NCBI RefSeq assembly: GCF_016863615.1
Contig: NZ_BOPF01000016.1
Location: 1 to 64,000 of the forward strand
Direction of reading: 5' to 3'
Source of the DNA: Virgisporangium aliadipatigenens
GTDB lineage: Bacteria > Actinomycetota > Actinomycetes > Mycobacteriales > Micromonosporaceae
DNA length: 64,000 bases
This document shows positions 31,601-35,400 of the stretch, piece by piece. The translations under genes and the position numbers were made by a program. How positions within the stretch are numbered: the stretch's first letter is position 1; the number at the start of each line of letters is the position of its first letter. The notes beneath the pieces are model-generated. The model had not been told where the DNA came from. It ran no database searches and was given only the letters and a program-made list of their open reading frames with translations.

Positions 31601-32414
31601 CGAACGCGCGTTCGTGCTCGTCGGCGACGACCGTTCCGGGCGGGTCGTGCCGCGCTGGGTGGACCCGCGCAGCCCGGGGCTTTTCGCGGCGCCGGCCGGC
31701 CTCGACGGTCCGGCCGGGCGTGCGCTGGCGAACGCCCCGATCGCGGCGCTGGCGCTGGATCGCGACGGCGTTCCGGTCAACCTGGCGAGCTACCGGCCGC
31801 CGGCGAAGCCGGTCGCGGAGCGGGGTTCCGCGGCGGTGCGCACGCCGGCACCGGTGCGCCCGACGGCACAGGAGACCGCGGCGGTGAACGCCCTGCTGGC
31901 CGCGCCGGACTGGCCGCAGGTGCTCGTCGCGTACACGATGCACAAGCAGGTGCTGGCGACCGCCGCCGCGCGGGACCACCTGGAGCACCGCATCGGCACC
32001 GCCACGAACTCCACCAGGGCCCGGCTCACCACGCTCAGCGGCGTGCTGCGGCTGTCCGCGCTGGGCCGGGAGGACCTGGTGCGCGCCTACCTGAGCGCCG
32101 CCCGGCCGGAACACCGCAGGCCGCTGCTGGCCCGCGAGATGTCCACGGCCGACGGCACCCTCGCCAAGGGCATGGCCGAACTGGTCGAGGGCGTCGCCCG
32201 CACCAACGGCGAACGCGCCGACGCGGCCGTGATGGCGGCGATCGGGCGGGTGCTGGCGGGGCAGCCGGCCGCGGTCGACCGGGCGTTCGTGCCGCGCTAC
32301 ATCACCAACTCCAACCGGGTGGCGTGGTACCGGCGGATCACCGGGCTGCAGGCGCTGCACCCGCGGCACGCCACCGCGCTGAACGCCGTTCTGCTGGAGG
32401 TGCTGCGCTGCTGA
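10686..32414 (+). CDS. Giant (7242-residue) WXG100-headed modular protein with beta repeats and papain-fold-like domains
   Basis: Starts GTG 10686. Domains in order: WXG100-like helices (~35-115; W70-W-G72 in NWWGDAGG); hydrophobic segments (~118-215); Ser/Pro/Thr/Gly/Asn-rich linker (~260-850); helical region (~860-1530); about seven beta-rich ~450-residue repeats (~1580-4570); six domains resembling papain-fold toxin/glutamine deamidases, patterned G(S/A)RG..V.......FN(V/I)..D..GV...D..TG, interrupted by two copies of a different domain X (~4620-6150); a clan-CD-like stretch with LYSCD (C6423); and a C-terminal domain ending EVLRC, shared with the 862-residue protein and the right-edge partial gene. 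I see only two cysteines, 6423 and 7242. The head and nearby EccC point to type VII export or membrane anchoring. Lost Cys and His residues suggest the deamidase-like domains bind rather than catalyse. Overall function unknown. Confidence 0.93.
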   Translation: MAQSDWTDWGPRPGESWPPVLYATDEYDRFHPADADTGALELLAVEFDEQATRLYNLQNSMQWRANSLNWWGDAGGQMRRASVVIQNMLGQAAAFQQDVAEAIRELIAEIKKGQKQRESELIIQIVFIGLMILGLALAALSGAISAIAMVMNMAFSRLAQFLGQLLTTILRISIPNAIPGFLAGALLGGFSATITSFAVQGIVHGIRGTEFKPDAVNEIVNTLTGMAMGGAFGAAFAPKGSNPNAFHMKWDWQLFKLPQYRNYETGLTGTSGINGTGGAGNTTGLSGTGNPLPSGGPTGAGAFPHNPGGQNGLRGGNVPSPPALPHNTGGVEAPSSAAGRDINTSSSGGGGTAGLGSKVNAGHNAPPQQQHIPSNSRPASPVDATATPSPTPGSTRANTPVHFEASPSNSRPVSPIDFDSAPPTRSVSPDSHTSLPANQPHGSGNAPLPGKNTPMPSRLGPDPHEHSSIQSHLPVRDGVDGQQGLSGGLHTPQPPSRGTTPDPHHLNNQRQIDDLTQHNGFTNGRQGFEGSPTPQPPVSRAATPHDPPQQRNEVHLNGTDGAGLGGLHAPHSRGNSPAPEAHTPLNPRNAVNNGPDPNDVNVRQSFGGDRSGSNTPVETPPNRPGVNETGSGSTPHVPSRRPNSGNESVSGNEHLSSTSRSETSTPSLRQGDLDSGVATPVDPRVLGGKNGTAHPATPEQPQRTVFADTPLVRPTPTRPGGSEGGVHTPTRQGTPEPDAHSTTPVPRGPNGQVRGDADVTDHHSSSGRTDAADLDASRPSSRAGDEHVASSRADADSLYSGRSQTPPPRSEVPETSLVQRSHTHSGDSSTSPNAADGSAPTKPGGDRKPDYTPDSRTIESYQTTLGRRMNHFEGDRAKLNEYTRTYADNLVEMRARGTHPEQRVDKAIADFQRTSKNGGDLSPESAKAVRDGAIRRFENLQSENAAIGIKPKLWKMENDVDRALTGIKKELQSHASLDGAQVRARQDFDTAFDKHNAANPGNKLTGGEKVTGADGTVTRQSGGDYSVMLDKHLRDITDGHAASFKGKFGNPAERFRAQEAEIQQRLPDRLAEQERIKDFMSTRFADELKQWKTNNNIKHDDAAATPWAKRVESEFPNSIRGEDGPTSSRPADRAEWENAAAQKAQERFTAEHKAFQQRQADEALIDEMLKAHPRGKGTFDQSYSLMVTEFKLNNPALAKNFTKSHEAELRADYLQSSVRAGIGAKKSAGPDGDHAAAWGRRQDAIDGRTADRIVVKAETARQITSTRAAIESRYGIELTPEQIHRVEFEQNRAMDRAYRDAFGDNPGELASRTGARGEQSRSWRLWEQHKSSLDKSLEVRMVHEANLDTMLATAGRDFGRLMGRTERPRFDITERDMAFLQGRYRSEIIDAYTRRFGNDGDDIRNWSSHEGSTGNTFGREVDARRRLLPDHPAWDLPLGNRLNSLKMEQGWTFELYRFGDRMVGWVKPPKPHADTVFDVESGSVATGNRGFTMVVGDHGVPVPNEVVRQATAMYETMPKNTRVHIFGDVGDLPAGTRPGFGDRTPGGTRPADGTGAPAGASHGGGLRPRPEGSDAATMPRPADNGVTIRATGAEVRLDVLTPNWQRDGGWSALRGDDGQITTMVGPNGTLFHFREGTLESVRFEGTNITVRTGTFDLSGRGAAHDATLPMWRPELSERAKGVWTDTFGGGQVIRSQAPDRLTSFDTFVDGRPTAGSFRGDRFTIEWGDRAVLKFGDGRSLEFDGTRLTKLVEADGRVLADGAGSLTYRVPGGVEVEFLDGKLVRAGDRVTTFHAFDRDSRGTYGLYRPGGPDDARIGPARAGETSFDVTYHPDGGWTRNYADGTRVSADPTGLHIVRITPDRHETHYVGRTKIFDSADSRPPSNIRHDADGRVVGSQVPFEPWRPDVPTSGPEGTALWKPKRAASGDLERLVSPRGTIYSQFGRGGVPGQGVFDGEHFTVARTGYDVPARVRSEGLEFDYWRPGMRAGVLEGDRGNLPRGWSVSRGGGIGDLVVRSPNGVEYHGFDAAGMPSRGKVPGGPTFEVLAIGKRMVPFDFWRTPEQGRPSGWEVEGDATNPTKVTTANKAVFSNFKDKLPGQVTLRDGRTLSMTAEPDGSITYGLPDGRRVSVTVDADGSAAVRFPSGELAQVRTGRSGELPTHNGFEGDLVSHVLSNRKVVTVRSVAGDSADGVAQGRPWRFFDGRRSFIDGQESLTYRLPGGREREFIDGEIVRGADGRGSRFDTFDGANRGLRGSYEAPDAQAQRQVGAAGDGLRRFDTNYQNEGRIVRTYDDRTTVTVDNTGAVIRRTPDGGVTRSQDPAFNGSTAPRPNAPAPTVHDGDLRLTIPGLNVRYDVFDRILHRLVPFDAWHADGALRVRGEWVPKYDAKGKLESLTSPNGTVYSRFNRDGVPAQGVHQGERFTVLRTTFDVPARVESAGFRFDYWTADMRGGLLPKGWTPQHDTHGTLVSVRSPGGVTYSHFTGDGGATRGSLPDGPDFTVSVLREPTVKFDLWRTPEQGRPDGWEVTGDAGRPTSVTTVDGTIYSGFNSRGPTRVELPDGRKLRMEIDKDGAVTYRLPNDRQVTVTHEADGTATVRLPEGRTARVGKGEQADFPVKDGKGDQTRFTFDDGTTLDVATFRYDRIVEKTHTPTTTGRPTRFFDGLRTWEEGTHSLTYRMAGGQEREFIGGELVRSVDGRGSRFDTFDTAGRGQDGSYRFQSAGNDRVIGAADPKSTVHRFSTEYGSDGSMVRTYTDGTKITFAGRNKIIRQAPNGDETVFVDNKPQGGPGGAVANRGTGVNYWRTYNFDPFFKAEIARVGGDWRTTYTADGRLDTMLSPHGTQYRVFGAERVPSEALTYTGERIVVRQTRFDVPARVRSEGLEFDFWRPDMRAAPRAGEASTLPAGWKSTFDGNGALTVRSPKGVTYTEFTGEGLPTRGVLTDGRDFSVSFAEGKVVPFEFWRTPEQGRPAGWEVTGSGREQTVRTPNGTEYSAMSRSGVPSTVKLPDGRTLTMERGSDGSTAYKALDGRTVTVAIDADGNATLTLPGGRDVTVARGENGVLPKGDDVGDVTSFGFGDGKLITVRAETFQKQVDGTATEVTVARATRFFTGKREFGEGDETLTYLLPGNRELEFLGGDLVRGSDGRGGRFDEFDAEGNGVAGSYSFHNESNHRLVGPGTIGEVTRFTQANVEGGWLRTYSDRSTVQGMGDGADLLVLRNTADPEHGPQRFLNGQLLGAGSSTDLHRPGLGPDYEKTLGFEPFFKNDTHLAPGTWEREAFPDGRLNTVTSPKGTKYEIFGMENVPTRGSHGGMRFTVQQTTFDVGARVRSDGLGIDFWRPDLRAPVRSGDGTKLPEGWQATFDADGALVSIRTPKGVEYTDFEQRLPTKGRFEGQDFTVSHSAEKTVPFDFWRTPEQGRPGDWTVTGKAGRPESVTTGDGTRFTNFGPGNVPGRVELPDGRTLSMEAKQGGAVEYRLPDGRKLTVTVDAAGKATFRLPEGRSVEVERGAQGIVPDSSSRGDLMNHSFANERTVSVRSFDFIRKIEKVSTPATAAVVTRYTTGGRTFEEGQATLTYHLPAGREFEFLDGKLVRSADGLGTRFDEFDADGNGLAGSYQFRNPSGHQRVGAQSLGGVQRFTQTNTPEGWVRTFTDHTKITASGTGSGATTVRVTPGGDVTRFENGKLTVGTSADGAVSLGHGDARVAKGLGFDPWDGRPGTRAAGEWRMEAKNSGGLDTATSPHGTIFRDFGPDDQPTVMEIDGVRHTVNRTFFDVPARVRSDGLEFDFWHRDMRVSMRPGGDDALPEGWTVRRDEAGVATSVRSPKGVEYSKFDADGRPALGKLSNGREFSLGYPQDRTVPFDFWRAEGRTGEWVTKGRAERPTSVTTNDRTEFRDFRDGTTPQEMKLPDGRKLTLESGENGEITYRLPDGRKVTVTPEADGAATIRLPDGTTHTAQSGKPGVVPDEHGDGDVVKHVFADDKREISVRTYRHDETTDGETVHKVVGRPDRYTDGDTTYSAERSLTYDLGHGRDVEIIAGRPVRASDGRGGRYDVFDADGNGIGGSYTYLNHRTHAAVGPLKTDGPQRFTEVRAEDGTVTRTYADRTVVTDDGVLITRRTPDGWTTQHIGDVKLSQTWSRAHSDLPRREPASTDVKPPAPKPTTKTVLTPKGRIDVWHPDVESRSAGRWNTSYERDGRIGTVTSPGKTSYGKFHPENYPTEGRVGGERFDVTRTGFDLNRYLDASSHRLDMWSDAATKADSGWRLTKDADGRITRAISPRGTVYRGFDANNQPSRGTTRTGVEFTVAHGKLAVYRFGGGAVLHADGRRPLRFTDADGNALDDGARSLTYRFRGSGELEFVDGKLVRGTDGRGAEYTKFDEHGRGTEGTYTFRSREHHLRTGPDDRFAPQSFRQEHTPTRTVRTYEDRTTVRMRNTGDVLSRRTPEGLSHTFRDGRVIGSDWTKPSARSTATGTLAERPAGTRIRPVDRVIESRGGRLDRFGVDGRGVAGVYRGGPGRERFGPEASGEQPFTVTHHKDGATVTYRDGTTVTLDGRGRPLTRRTPDGWETTFGPGGKTRTRIDLPEPPEKSKPVVPKKRKKPVSVEMPAQRDPEADMSLPFRPDGDFDSGYGHLRPQAGQDASATTPLRRAIETDRRMESDGLRPSYTRGQPADRLAPRPVESYLSEQPRTMYGLRTAVDSVTTGGTGARGIAVLRRTEADGGQSNRVFNIGVDERGTFVVDARTGQQPRGLRNNEDGVVDLLITRSSATGSGSTSTALTAPRPTVRELVSGATRTGTSVGGTTPTTPAAPSTGTTPAASSTSAPSGTAPGDGAAPFSWMPAQLSPSDGTDPVTAAFGRDRLLREHYGRLTPATPQGGMPTASAPAVEPYLDHTVYRSESIEALREAMGDATPGSTATVFLPGSGPDGTTLALNVVTLDDEVAFLDAVTGAQVEPPADAPTVYFVPTDTPARQDSHDVDVWGTPRSLGELERELNSTPGAGPVARRDTRGATVLAPQGTEIDRAALREARTLGQALGQAHRYVVRPGVSEEHLVTFVAQQLPENDRYGSVLDLRLAGDSWTHADAQRLADQLRMPVALPAATFDPGVGGSSFLLDPRGRPVLRPWAKSFVVLPSALQMPQRYFDLDATGEAGVHDLGEGWTLAPVPVRGNATGPARPPALWARPPGADDAVLGERVDDRTLYLGAPGVAMPSAVIATLARVLGAQPDRPGGYHTVNLSPGAVPGTAPPPATARRTDEEFAADYAFAAELARAVPRGTPALDAAVSLDRALHLRSFRPATSTGDVRSDEHYRTRRVTQLRSFRELRESMLTAQVGSRGIAIVDNGPGDVTAYNVLRDHRGVVLFDPRTGTRTRPPRTTAPVLFTATAGAVAFPLTGTTPPTTARDVIVEAMASAAPRPTRGTGPAVAPRPERRYRQRYGWMRDLRPLDVTRFGALAGAAAVDAGVGTNEGPGAADLYHGLQAYEVRTFREIQRAMLAAGPGARAFVIVETGRATPMPEGTDPAEAGGEVPRVLHVTRDRQGVVFHDPDTGGQATLPANAARIHFVPIAMPVPVPQGPASAEDSLPSVGDLIRRSRPLPGAPRPVGPLEVRTVEGGTLVSRPLSETSDETRQYLTLGGGSVGPLRRYVVDTGVTDEQLRQFVADLPDEERPQVALDLGRSHPDLDGAGAQRLADELTIPVNVDATRHDPANGPGMPHDGAGHLVLPPWANGVLVMPAGTHEDPLARVVPGLAPGPRPGTYDLGDGWLLEVHRWGLWLRPPGVADDVLPGGGRTGSGGIFVGAPGVPVPDAVLRRFTVVLDAQPDRRGGYPTRFLSPTRGIGGANASPGRRSAVAFDADYGWLPSVAQQDDVATAIAVDQHLALRAVRPGLGRPVVRPADAYLPVPGTEMPNYRALRRWMERAEVGSRGLVFVTDRAGEQRAFNIVRDHAGVIALDGRFNRQARLPRNPAAIHFVPTHTAAAATPVEGSTPVGARDLAATPSTGAVPAVAPTGTAAPSAESRPVAPMRERAFAASFGWFAALATPAGGDPWAAAVAVDREFTRARGRDPMPADAYATLRAHRVDGYGAVRDAMGRTVAGAGRGLVIVDTGVAGAPHAVFNVVRGRRGLAFLDGTTGAQAVLPRNPAAVYFVPIATRARHAFAGAGLDAAPTLAKLREGKPEQPRREPPVAELTSATVVVPDGEHGPVHALVATAPALVAAHVGPALGTDARSWLADAARVRADIGAGGTDRHSRDTTDAILLHLATRYEDPAQPVPAAALRALRGNDSSAPATPQERTALGDALLAGTDQRLLGEVLPVLLAETFAVPAYLLTAGTSTRWYADGALLHVRALDAATHGRDGVAMLSSASWAKAEGHRLLPDGTWPATVIVSRGEVFVAAASDAAGEREVFLPPHLVARISAAHVPPTQDLALYSCDVEAVPAQLADAVNRARAVLAGDEPVGALVNPSSPVWVASTDAPGGVATEHAAPWFLHDGELDEDGWDLVNDAVPVPAVTGKEWTQEELDRDQREIRAHGYRMPDDVPPLPDAVDGQWPVRRYEWTDDAWRRVDDGSTQPESGPGWAAYGFDGIYSIAPPPARPRTDQSPATHLGQQDGVTGADPRPVMTALRARYDEWNARMLATSPTTVDAWIDLGERIDRVTVGLNTAAATPGGTVPPRLRAEVEDALAAYEAVRAGTAEPRPPAAETLVAPDRGGRAMLDVAPRSMSPLRGGADVSFADEAHDYLLVDDPTIRRGMLADLLRERPVEELRTIVARIATAAGPLPAHDPRRREIALLRAVAGVLTGADDPQAPAGRDAVARVAPALAADEARDWVALLDGLAADRPERAVALGVLAAVLRPLVRMGPPAATGGALLGPAFEAARAVLADPAAVTPAQRIAAWVEAAEPSSVGAVPDLADDLAVALGVGAVLRGDATAPSAPAFGLLEGTLGASFAPLTEWMRAWNFVLSEPGGVVWLRTRTGRPGAERAFVLVGDDRSGRVVPRWVDPRSPGLFAAPAGLDGPAGRALANAPIAALALDRDGVPVNLASYRPPAKPVAERGSAAVRTPAPVRPTAQETAAVNALLAAPDWPQVLVAYTMHKQVLATAAARDHLEHRIGTATNSTRARLTTLSGVLRLSALGREDLVRAYLSAARPEHRRPLLAREMSTADGTLAKGMAELVEGVARTNGERADAAVMAAIGRVLAGQPAAVDRAFVPRYITNSNRVAWYRRITGLQALHPRHATALNAVLLEVLRC
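11480..13240 (+). other. Low-complexity SP/TP-rich linker in the giant protein
   Basis: About 590 residues rich in Gly, Asn, Pro, Ser and Thr with many SP or TP steps (SRPASPVD, SRPVSPID, RSVSPDS, GLHTPQPP, GVHTPTRQGTPEP). It separates the membrane-proximal head from the rest and is predicted to be disordered. Repeated SP/TP spacing resembles proline-directed phosphosite or spacer regions; which of these applies cannot be seen. Confidence 0.7.
15420..24400 (+). repeat. Large tandem beta-rich repeats (~1350 bp period) in the giant gene
   Basis: The block FWRTPEQGRP or a close variant occurs at nt 16851, 18216, 19557, 20904 and 22257, spacings of 1365, 1341, 1347 and 1353 bp (447-455 codons). 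A second block, SLTYRLPGGREREFIDGELV, occurs seven times from about 15980 to 23703, the last spacing shorter. A third, VPARVRSEGLEFDFWRPDMR, occurs six times. Each unit also contains DGR..DTFD and SPKGVEY..F-type beta hairpins, a YD-like pattern without the classical RHS signature. Five units are near full length, with diverged ends. Confidence 0.88.
24690..29120 (+). other. Array of six papain-fold deamidase-like domains, apparently inactive
   Basis: Six segments at about 24700-24960, 25190-25560, 26420-26820, 26940-27370, 28200-28580 and 28730-29110 share the C-terminal half of papain-fold toxin (Tox-PL type) domains: GSRG(I/L)V...., FN(V/I)VRD..GV, (L/F)D..TG.Q, then (Y/H)FVPT. The aspartate after the GV strand is kept. 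The His that precedes FN in active members is absent or shifted (RAFNIV, TAYNVL, PHAVFNV), and the expected CV.CA.A.D helix reads DPWAAAVAVD or similar with no Cys. Two copies of another domain X (about 25590-26390 and 27410-28170) separate pairs. Family match is by motif memory, not by search. Confidence 0.6.
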
Positions 32415-32430
32415 CCGGCCGCCGGGTCAG
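32411..32430. terminator. Inverted repeat spanning the two facing stop codons
   Basis: CTGACC (32411-32416) and GGTCAG (32425-32430) flank an 8-base GC loop. The TGA of the giant gene (32412-32414) and the TGA of the facing gene (32427-32429) each lie inside one arm. The 12 bp gap holds nothing else, so any termination signal must be here. The 6 bp stem is modest. Confidence 0.45.
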
Positions 32431-35400
32431 TACCGGCAGTGCGCGATCAGTTCGGAGAGCACCTCCAGGCGGTTGCGCATGGCGGTGTCGGGCTCCCCGT
32501 CGGTGAGGTCGACGACGTGGTGCAGCCAGGCGGCCTTCACGTCGGGCTCGTTCAGGACCCGGGCCACCGCGCGCAGGGCCGCGTCCGCCGCGGTGCGCCG
32601 GCCGGCGACGAGATGGTCGAACGCGGCCACCACCGCGCGGGTGATCGCGTCGTCGGCGGGCAGGTCCGGCCGGGCGAGGCGCACACTCAGCGCGGGCGTG
32701 CCGGCCGGGGCGGCGCCCGTGGCGTGCCATCCGCCGGCCGTGCGGAACACGCTCACCCGCGGCGGGGCGGTGCTCTCGACGGCCCGCAGCACCTCGTGCC
32801 CGCCGTTCTCGCCGAGGACCGCGATCGGGCCCACCACGTGCGCGAGCGCGCGGGCGAACGGCAGCGGGTCCGCGTCGCCGCCGTAGCCGTGCCGGCGCAC
32901 CCGGTCGGCGAAGCGGCGCCGCGGCCCGCCGTTCGCACCGGCGTGGGTCCAGCCGCCGGTGCCGGTACCGCCGACGGCCGGCGCGGTGGCGGTCGCGGTC
33001 TCGGCGATGACGCCGGCGTCGACCGCGTCGGCCGCGGCGGCGCGCAGGAAACCGACGAGCGCGTGCAGGGCGCCGCGTTCCGGGGCGGTGAGCGTGTGCC
33101 GGAGCAGCCGCGCCGGCATGCCCGGGTCGCGCAGCGCGGCGAACGCCCGGTCGACGGCCGCCACGTGGGCCCGGGACCGGCCGCGCATCAGCGCCTCCCG
33201 GACGAGCGCGGGCGCGGAGAGGATCAGCGCGACGGGCAGGGCGTCGCCGCCGGCCGGCACCGGAATCCGGCCCGGCAGCGGCGGGTGCGGGTCCGGCCCG
33301 GCCGTCGCCGGCAGCGGCACCGACAAGGGGACCGGTGCGGTGTCCACAGTGGACGTCAGGCTGTCCACAGTGGAACGCCACAGCCGGCGCACCCGCTCCC
33401 GTTTCGAGCCGCGGTGCGCCACCAGGTCGGCGGCCGCCGCGCGCAGGGCCCCGGCCAGCCGGGCGGGGGAGGCGGCGACCGCGGCCGGCACGTCGAGCGC
33501 GGTTCCCTTGCGCTGCCGGCCGAACGCCGCGTGCGACAGGTCGTCGGTGGGCAGGGTCAGCGTCGCCCGTTCGTTGTCGGTCTCGCGCACGGCCACCGTG
33601 AAGTCGCCCGCGGCGGTCGTGACCCGCAGGACGGCGCCGTCGTCCAGCACGTCGAAGCGCGTGGCGCTGTCCGGTCGAGCGGCGTGCAGGTGGTCGACGG
33701 CGGCCCAGAGACGTTCCCGCAGCGGCTGTCCCGAACGGGCGTCGCGGATCGCGGTCGCCGCGGCCCGCACCCCGGCGGGCGCCGTCTCCGGCGGGCTCAG
33801 CGGGACCCGCCGCAGCTCCTCGACCTCGGCGAGCGCCGCGTCCGTGCGGTGGTGGGTGCGGCGCAGCTCTGCGCGCGCGGGGCCCCACCGGGCGGTGCTG
33901 CCCGGCTGCTCGACGCGCAGGCCCAGCAGGTCCAGCAGGACGGCCAGTTCGGCGCGCAGCCGGGTCGCGTCGAGGTCGGTGCGGGCGGTGGCGCGCGGGT
34001 CCCGGGCGGTGGCCAGTTCCCCGAGGATCTCGTCGAGCACGGCGAGGTTGCCGCGGTCGGCGCGGCTCAGGCGCAAACCCTCGATCGGAGTGTTCGGCGT
34101 GCGGGTCAGCGCGCGGCCGGTGTCGTGCAACAGGTCCGACGCCCGGTGCCCGGCGCGGCGCCCGAGGTTGCGCATCCGGTGCGCCCGCCCGGTGGCGACA
34201 TCCACGCTCCACGCGCCGAACCGCCGGTGCGCCGGCCGCCACGGTCGCGCCGCCGCGGGCCGGATCTCCTCGTTGGCGGCGGCCGCCAGCGTCGACAGTT
34301 CGTCCAGCACCGCCACGAATTTGCTGTTCGACAAGGGCAGCTTCGCCACCTCGGCGCGCGCCGCGCGGTCCCGGGCGACCTGCTTGTAGACGGGTTCGTT
34401 CACCCGCATCGCGGTCTCCCCGGCGGCCGTGAACGCCTGCACCACCGCGCCGACGCCGAGCACGGTCGGCACCAGCGGCCCGCTGGCGAGCCAGCCCAGT
34501 CCGGCCGCGATGCCGTAGCCCACGGTCTGTCCCACGAACGCCGGCAGGTGCTTGTACGCCACCTGGTGCGTCCACGGCATCTCGGTGGGGCGGTGCAGCA
34601 GGGTGCCGGCGTCGTCGACCGGCACGGCGGCCCGGCGGTTCGTGGCCCGCTGGTTCCTCGCCAGGGCCGCACGCGTGGAGAGCTTGCGCAGCACCGGATG
34701 CGCTGTGGTCGAGGCCTCTGGGTCGCGGGCGGCGGCCGGGCGCGCCGGGTCGAGCACCGACTCCGTCAGCGCGATCACCTGATCCAGCCGGCGCAGCGCG
34801 TCGAACGCCGCGACGGCCACCGCGTCCGCGAACTCGATCGCCTTGGCCAGGCTCCAGCCGCCGCCGTAGCCCAGCCCGCGCAGCGCGGCGCCGAGGCCCA
34901 TCGAGTTCGCCAGGTCGATCGCGTTGCCGGTGAGGAACGCCAGCGTGTGCCCGGGCACCTGCATCGCGTAGTGCTGGACGCCGACCCGGGTCGCGTTGTG
35001 CCAGGTGCGGGGTGCACCGGCCGGCACGCCGCGTTCGATCAGGTCGTAGGTGACGTCCGGCCGTTCCGTCGGCTCGCCGAACAGCTCCAGCGTGCGCCGC
35101 GCCAGGTTCCGGCGCCGCATCAGCTCGCGCACCTTGCTCTTCACCTCGGTGCGCATCGCGGGCCGCATCGCCAGCAGCCGGTCGCGCACCCGCCCGAGCA
35201 CCGCCGCGTCGTTCGCCGGCAGCGCGACACCGCCGGCGCGCAGCCGCTCCTGCAGCTCGAAACCGAAGTAGTGCAACGATTCCACGAACACGTTGCGCCG
35301 GTTGTCCGGCGTGGCCTTGTAGTAGTGGTCGAAGCGGCCCTTCGCGACGGCCTCCGGCCGGTCGAACACCCAGTCCGAACCGGCACCCGCGACGATGCTC

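Noticed and set aside
9849-32369. A stop-free antisense frame of about 7500 codons opposite the giant gene
   Set aside because: It is a by-product of extreme third-position GC in the real gene. It runs through the shared terminator region and the opposing gene, its translation is Arg/Pro/Ala-rich without domains, and it lacks the repeat logic seen in the sense frame.
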